Assembly (NCBI GenBank): GCA_017893485.1
Contig: CM030364.1
Span: forward strand, 41,540,109 to 41,604,108
From: Hemerocallis citrina
Lineage: Eukaryota > Streptophyta > Magnoliopsida > Asparagales > Asphodelaceae
Direction: 5' to 3'
DNA length: 64,000 nt
The stretch's first letter is position 1, and each line of letters starts with the position of its first letter. Shown here in pieces: positions 60,701 to 64,000 of the stretch. Under the pieces are notes generated by a model, which saw only the letters and a list, made by a program, of their open reading frames with translations, had not been told where the DNA came from and ran no database searches. The position numbers and the translations under genes were made by a program.

Positions 60701-62167
60701 TTTATCATATCAAAAAAGTGGTTTGTGTGGCAACCAGCCAACTTAGCTAGGGTACAACAACAACAACAACATCAACAAAGCCTTTATCCAAAATTTTTGG
60801 AGTCGGTTAGCCAACTCAACAAAAGAAACTACTTGAAATTCTTATCTCAGCCTTCCAAAATGAAAATCCAAACGGATGGATACGACGATTACATCCTCAA
60901 AATTTATTTGTGTAGAAAATTTCAAATGAACTCGACGAGGAATCACTCTTTAATATGTAGATTACATGTAACGGTGTGAATTTTCATTTTGGATGATCGA
61001 GATATATATATATCGAATTTTAAACTAGTAAAAAATGAATTACTTAAAATTATTTTCATATCATAAAAAACATTACTGGTCAATCAAGCAGGAGTTTTTT
61101 GCCTACATAGGCCACTTTTTGAAAATATTTGCGTTTTTGGGCCAGTTGACCAACTATTAGTGATTTTGGGCTACTTTGTGCCATGTCAGCAGCGGCCGCT
61201 ATTCCCAATAGCAGCCTCTTCATTTTGAGGTCTCTAATGGGAATAGCGACCTATGTTTTAATTTTTTTAAAATTTTTTGTATGCCGTCACTATTCTCACT
61301 AGCGACCTTAGTTATATGAAGTCGCTAATGAAATTAGCGACCTTTAATGAGCTATATTCTAACACTTAGCAAAATTTAGAGAGTTTGCTCTCTGAATAAT
61401 GACAATCAATTTATTTTTAAAACTAAGGTCGCTATTCGAAATAGAGACATTTATTAACTAAGGTCGCTATTCCGAATAGAAGCCTTAGTTGTATGACTAT
61501 TTTGCAAATTTTACAAAGAACAAGGAGATTGTGTTTCCTACTAAGGCCGGTATACTAAGATCGATATTGCCAATAGTGACCTCTGTTTTAAAGTTTTGGG
61601 GAAATCTCTTTAGGAATCGCTAAATATCTCAATACATTCATTCGAGCTAACTAACCTCATTATACTAAGGTCGCTAGTGGGAATAGTTGACAGTAAACAA
61701 AAAATTCAAAAAAAATTTAAAACATAGGTCGCTATTCCTATTAGCTATCTCGAAATGAAGAGACCACTATTGGGAATAGCGGCCGCCGCTTACGTGGCAC
61801 AAAGTAGCCCAAAAGCGCTAATAGTTGAGGAACTGGCCCAAAAACGCAAATATTTTCAAAAATTGACCTCTGACGGCTAAAAATTCATCAAGCAGATAGA
61901 AAGTAGAAACAGAATATCAAAATCGAGTCACCAATCTTCAAGCTAATAAATCGAAACCTGTTGGTAGAGGGCTTCGAGCATCTCCTTGTTGGCGGTCTCG
62001 ATGGGGCCCACGAACAGGCACGACGGCGCCTCCGCCGCCGCCGCCGCCATCCGTTGGCGGCCGCCGCGCACGCGAGGGACGGGGTTGGCACGTGAGGATA
62101 GGCGGCGCACGTGAATCACGTGGAAAGGGGCGGCGGCGACGATGGGAGCCGCAGGAGAGGTGGGCAT
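51892..62167 (-). CDS. PGR5-like (PGRL1/PGRL2-type) chloroplast membrane protein, 7 exons
   Basis: PGRL proteins are thylakoid membrane partners or regulators of PGR5 in cyclic electron flow around photosystem I. Exons: 62167-61958, 59614-59552, 59471-59385, 59272-59035, 52386-52313, 52225-52127 and 51981-51892. All introns are GT-AG and the spliced frame gives 286 residues. Residues 1-50 are Ala/Arg/Ser/Pro-rich with almost no acidic residue, like a chloroplast transit peptide. PSCLFVGPIETANKEMLEAL and YYNGKPLIVDDMYNKVELKL, then YPRCSLRRQSTYADAE, match the family. Two membrane spans follow (about 126-152 and 177-198). A C-terminal zinc-ribbon-like pair has CPNC at 218-221 and CHVC at 243-246, and the end is RWVYGRIYLVP. 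The layout favours PGRL2, but I cannot separate it from PGRL1 by eye. Intron 4 (6.6 kb) carries a Helitron and a MITE. Intron 1 (2.3 kb) carries a solo LTR and a foldback element. The coding frame is intact. Confidence 0.85.
52733..53115 (+). pseudogene. ESF1-like (pre-rRNA processing) exon fragment
   Basis: ATG 52733 (MAEDEDK) follows a leader-like CT-rich stretch. Across shifting frames one reads KELDVPIKEKKSKRKLEEDG, then VVTDDRVSSVYFGPRFLPVP. In a third frame come NESKVLIDLRFERMLKERIF and STPVDKRGKPK. This order resembles the N-terminus of ESF1, a nucleolar pre-rRNA-processing protein (DPRF...PK-ESKV-ID-RF-RMF...VDKRGKP). At least two or three frameshifts are needed, so it is not functional. 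It ends at a good donor, ATTGG/GTAAGTTG. The identity is a by-eye resemblance. Confidence 0.55.
53900..57242 (+). pseudogene. Unidentified exon-like segments carried in the Helitron
   Basis: Four segments have plausible splice borders and coding sense on the plus strand: VHNFVNGSKFKTKMQ (53900-53943), and SPWLRELGALYINLCGSNMG...SLKYEYSLLG (about 53972-54134, donor GTAAGA). The third is GDVAEILNVQFSLLHLVHLN... (about 56142-56237), which joins in frame with the second. The fourth is EKNVEEFNRTKKCIGDEYTF...EKQLQEHLRDA, ending at TAA near 57242. I do not recognise the protein. They may be captured exons of one or two host genes or a decayed gene. No claim of function. Confidence 0.35.
57680..57740. 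repeat. (GT)n(AT)n microsatellite
   Basis: It starts directly at the Helitron 3' end, beginning with the host T. Confidence 0.93.
57870..58150. mobile_element. 281-bp MITE in intron 4
   Basis: The ends are GGCTAGTTTGGATACAAA and the complement of GGCCATGTTTGGATACGAA, imperfect terminal inverted repeats of about 18 bp. There is no coding capacity. No clear target duplication was found, so the superfamily is open (hAT or PIF/Harbinger style ends). Internal TACCTCCAAAAT/ATTTTGG and AACCTCCATTTT words also pair. Confidence 0.65.
59769..60300. mobile_element. Solo LTR (copia type), 522 bp, in intron 1
   Basis: 59774-60295 begins TGTAGGAAATATTTC and ends TTTTGACCTAACA. CATAT flanks both sides (59769-59773, 60296-60300). 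It has a TATATAAATACAGG promoter-like word (59979) and no primer site or internal domain next to it, so it is a recombination product. It lies between exons 1 and 2 of the PGR5-like gene. Confidence 0.83.
60301..61082. other. Intron 1 DNA of the PGR5-like gene
   Basis: No gene. A plant-repeat-like word ACAACAACAACAACATCAAC, with AAAGCCTTTATCCAAAA and GGAGTCGGTTAGCC (60750-60815), resembles a dispersed plant SINE tail. The identity is uncertain. Confidence 0.4.
61092..61886. mobile_element. Foldback Mutator-like element, 795 bp, in intron 1
   Basis: ATCAAGCAG flanks it exactly on both sides (61083-61091, 61887-61895), the 9-bp size typical of Mutator-like elements. The ends start GAGTTTTTTGCC and the complement of GAATTTTTAGCC. 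The arms pair over more than 200 bp, sharing GAAAATATTTGCGTTTTTGG, GGGCTACTTTGTGCCA and GCGGCCGCTATTCCCAATAG. The interior repeats AGGTCGCTATT-like words many times in both directions. There is no coding capacity. It ends 72 bases from exon 1. Confidence 0.85.
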
Positions 62168-62500
62168 GAGGCGTGTGGAGTTGAGGCCGCAAAGTTTGTT
62201 TCTTACTTTTTTGTTTGTTTCTTATTTTTGGTTGCAGCCACAAATAATACGATATGTGACGGAAAATATCGCCCCCTCGAACCTCCCCATTTTTTGTTTT
62301 TTGGAACTGTAACTGGACTTCTGGAGTTGTGGAGTGCGGGTTTCCCCTTTCTTTTGCGTGTGTTATAGTTTTTTGTTTCTTTTCTTTAAGCTCAAAAAAT
62401 CAATGTTTTTTTAAGAATTTAAATTGAAGGTTAAAAAAATCCACAAAAGAACACAAAATCATTCATTTTAACCCAAAATTAAGTTACCTTATTGAATTTT
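62168..62500 (-). promoter_or_regulatory. Upstream region of the PGR5-like gene
   Basis: This is the presumed promoter and leader, placed by position only. GGGGCGGCGGCGAC-like GC-rich sequence near the start changes to AT-rich further up. I could not fix a TATA box. Confidence 0.4.
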
Positions 62501-62502
62501 GT

Positions 62503-62720
62503 AGGGGTGGCATCAGGGTCGAGCCATCCAGACACCGGCCTGTTCGGTCCGCAACCCGACCCCGCCCGTCCAAAATTGGGCTGAACCGGCCCCCAACCTG
62601 TGAAGGGGACCAGTCTGGTCTAGTCCACAAAAAACTCGCCTTCCGTCCGGCCCACGAATGGACCGGCCTGGCTTGAACCGGCCACGTCCGGTCCAGACTA
62701 GCCTGCGGGCTGATCGTTGG
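62503..62720. mobile_element. hAT-type terminal remnant
   Basis: GGGGTGGCATCAGGGTCGAG followed by many CCGGCC, GGTCCAG and CCCGACC words looks like the end and subterminal repeats of a hAT element. No partner end was found. Confidence 0.4.
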
Positions 62721-62973
62721 CTGATAGTTTTTTTTATTTTTTTACAAAAAAAATTTAAACTTGTAATACCCCCAAATTATTGTTATTTTATATTTTTCAT
62801 ATAGAAAGAAATAATAAATACTTATGTTAAATATGTTTTTTATGCAAAAAATTAATTTTTATGGATTATTTTGTAAAAGTTGCATATAAAGGGTTTAATT
62901 GAAAATTAATTATTAGGTATTATCAGATCTCCCTTTCCCTCTTCTGACTTTCCTGGGCCGCCGCCACAACAAG

Positions 62974-62975
<2 letters not shown>

Positions 62976-63006
<31 letters not shown>
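62976..63006. repeat. (GA)n microsatellite
   Basis: An uninterrupted AG run. Confidence 0.95.
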
Positions 63007-63011
<5 letters not shown>

Positions 63012-63055
63012 AGAAGTAAGAAAGAAAATCAAGGTGATTTTGCTAATTACAAAAT

Positions 63056-63060
63056 TATAT

Positions 63061-63120
<60 letters not shown>
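63056..63120. repeat. (AT)n microsatellite
   Basis: A long AT run. Open frames across it are repeat translations. Confidence 0.95.
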
Positions 63121-63122
<2 letters not shown>

Positions 63123-63133
63123 GTAAAAGGGCA

Positions 63134-63160
63134 ACTTGCTCATTTAGTAAATGAGCAAGT
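63134..63160. repeat. Perfect palindrome with 13-bp arms
   Basis: ACTTGCTCATTTA, one base, then TAAATGAGCAAGT. It could be a transposon end or a hairpin. No terminator role is implied in a plant genome. Confidence 0.85.
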
Positions 63161-63226
63161 GATTATGTGGCATGCATGTGATGCATTGGACAACTAACCC
63201 TTTTAAGGATTTTTCAATCACATGCA

Positions 63227-63786
63227 AACCCTATATATAAAAGATTTTTAAAACATTTACTCCTAACAAATATGTTAATATCATATATGCCCTTAAAAAA
63301 CATGTATTTTCATATATGCCCCTAATAATATGAGCTCATTTCTTATTTACCCCTAAAAGTTGCTTCAAACAACGCGTATTTAAAACTTATAAGATTAGTT
63401 ATTAATTTAGCTAGAAATTATGATGAAGAAAATGAAATTATAAAGATGTACTGTAAATTTATCCATTTATTAAGAAAACTGAACAAAATTGGGAATGATT
63501 GATGTTTTTTAGTTGGTTTTATAGTCGATTTAGTTTATAAAAAATCAGAAGAATAAGCTTAAATAATAGAGGATGGATATTTCAGTCGTTCTATATTAAA
63601 TCTATTAAACATAATTGTATATTTTATACATTTTTATGTTTTAAAAGTAGTTTTAACTTAAGAGGTAACTAAGATGTTGGACACACATTGTTAGGGGTAA
63701 ATATGAAAATACATATTTGTGAGAGGCATATGAGATATTCACACATTTAGTAGGGACATACATGTTAAAAATTCATATATATAATC
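63227..63786. mobile_element. Inverted-repeat (MITE-like) element, about 560 bp
   Basis: The left arm (63227-63335) and the complement of the right arm (63675-63786) follow each other: TATATATAAAAG / ATTATATATATGAA, then AACATTTACTCCTAACAAAT / ATGTCCCTACTAAATG. Next come ATATCATATATGCCC / ATATCTCATATGCC, ATGTATTTTCATAT in both, and ACCCCTAA words. The match is imperfect over about 110 bp. The middle is AT-rich without coding sense. No target duplication was resolved. Confidence 0.6.
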
Positions 63787-64000
63787 ATTTTATTAGTTCT
63801 TATTAGATCCTAGAAACTTGCTATGTTTATTATATTGTGAAACCTTAAACCAATAAAATTTTAGGGAGTGTTATCTAATCTTAATTCCATTGTCTCTATC
63901 AAATGAATTTGTAATTATAGTTAATTGGAAGATTAAATACGAATCATTTTCTTTCCGATTTATTGTTGCAATGTCCTTTTAATTAAGAAAGCTAGCGTTG

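Noticed and set aside
60745..60815. CAACAACAACAAC...AAAGCCTTTATCC, like a plant SINE tail
   Set aside because: Too short and no 5' tRNA-like part. Mentioned only as a resemblance.

Overview
The window is plant nuclear DNA, almost certainly from a flowering plant. The evidence is two split genes with GT-AG introns and plant-type products, plus a dense layer of plant transposons: LINEs with a plant zf-RVT domain, Tat-type gypsy, hAT, Mutator-like elements and Helitrons with CTAG ends. The sequence alone does not fix the species.

Only two host genes are well supported, both on the minus strand. One at 29243-33458 encodes the kinetochore protein SPC25 (7 exons, 352 aa by my splice model). The other at 51892-62167 encodes a PGR5-like (PGRL1/PGRL2-type) chloroplast membrane protein (7 exons, 286 aa). 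Its introns have taken a foldback Mutator-like element, a solo LTR and a MITE. Intron 4 also holds a 5.2-kb Helitron that itself carries pieces of other genes, including an ESF1-like first exon.

Left third (1-28.6 kb): a copia-like non-autonomous LTR element (660-2310), and a full-length but dead LINE with an exact 18-bp target duplication (2752-9628). Next come a plus-strand hAT remnant and a 226-bp Helitron. A degenerate hAT transposase gene (11.9-24.0 kb, minus) is split by a 9.16-kb non-coding LTR-type insertion (12301-21460), which itself contains a 1.77-kb solo LTR (17363-19136). A non-autonomous hAT (24036-26026) sits exactly against the end of the first hAT. A second copy of the solo-LTR sequence (27413-28635) carries a 475-bp TIR element.

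Middle (33.5-51 kb): a Helitron, then a 5'-truncated LINE (34600-46883) split by a 9.76-kb Tat-lineage gypsy element (35159-44915). That element has both LTRs, a 5-bp target duplication, gag and protease. The whole reverse transcriptase/RNase H/integrase block is missing. It carries a multi-exon antisense gene with a 'putative gypsy type transposon' domain and an 88/89-bp tandem repeat before the 3' LTR. A head-to-tail array of Helitrons follows (47441-50810).

Right end (62.2-64 kb): remains of a hAT-type terminus, microsatellites, a perfect 13-bp-arm palindrome and a roughly 560-bp inverted-repeat element. No tRNA, rRNA or CRISPR array was found. All coordinates, splice sites and repeat counts were read by eye, without alignment or database searches.
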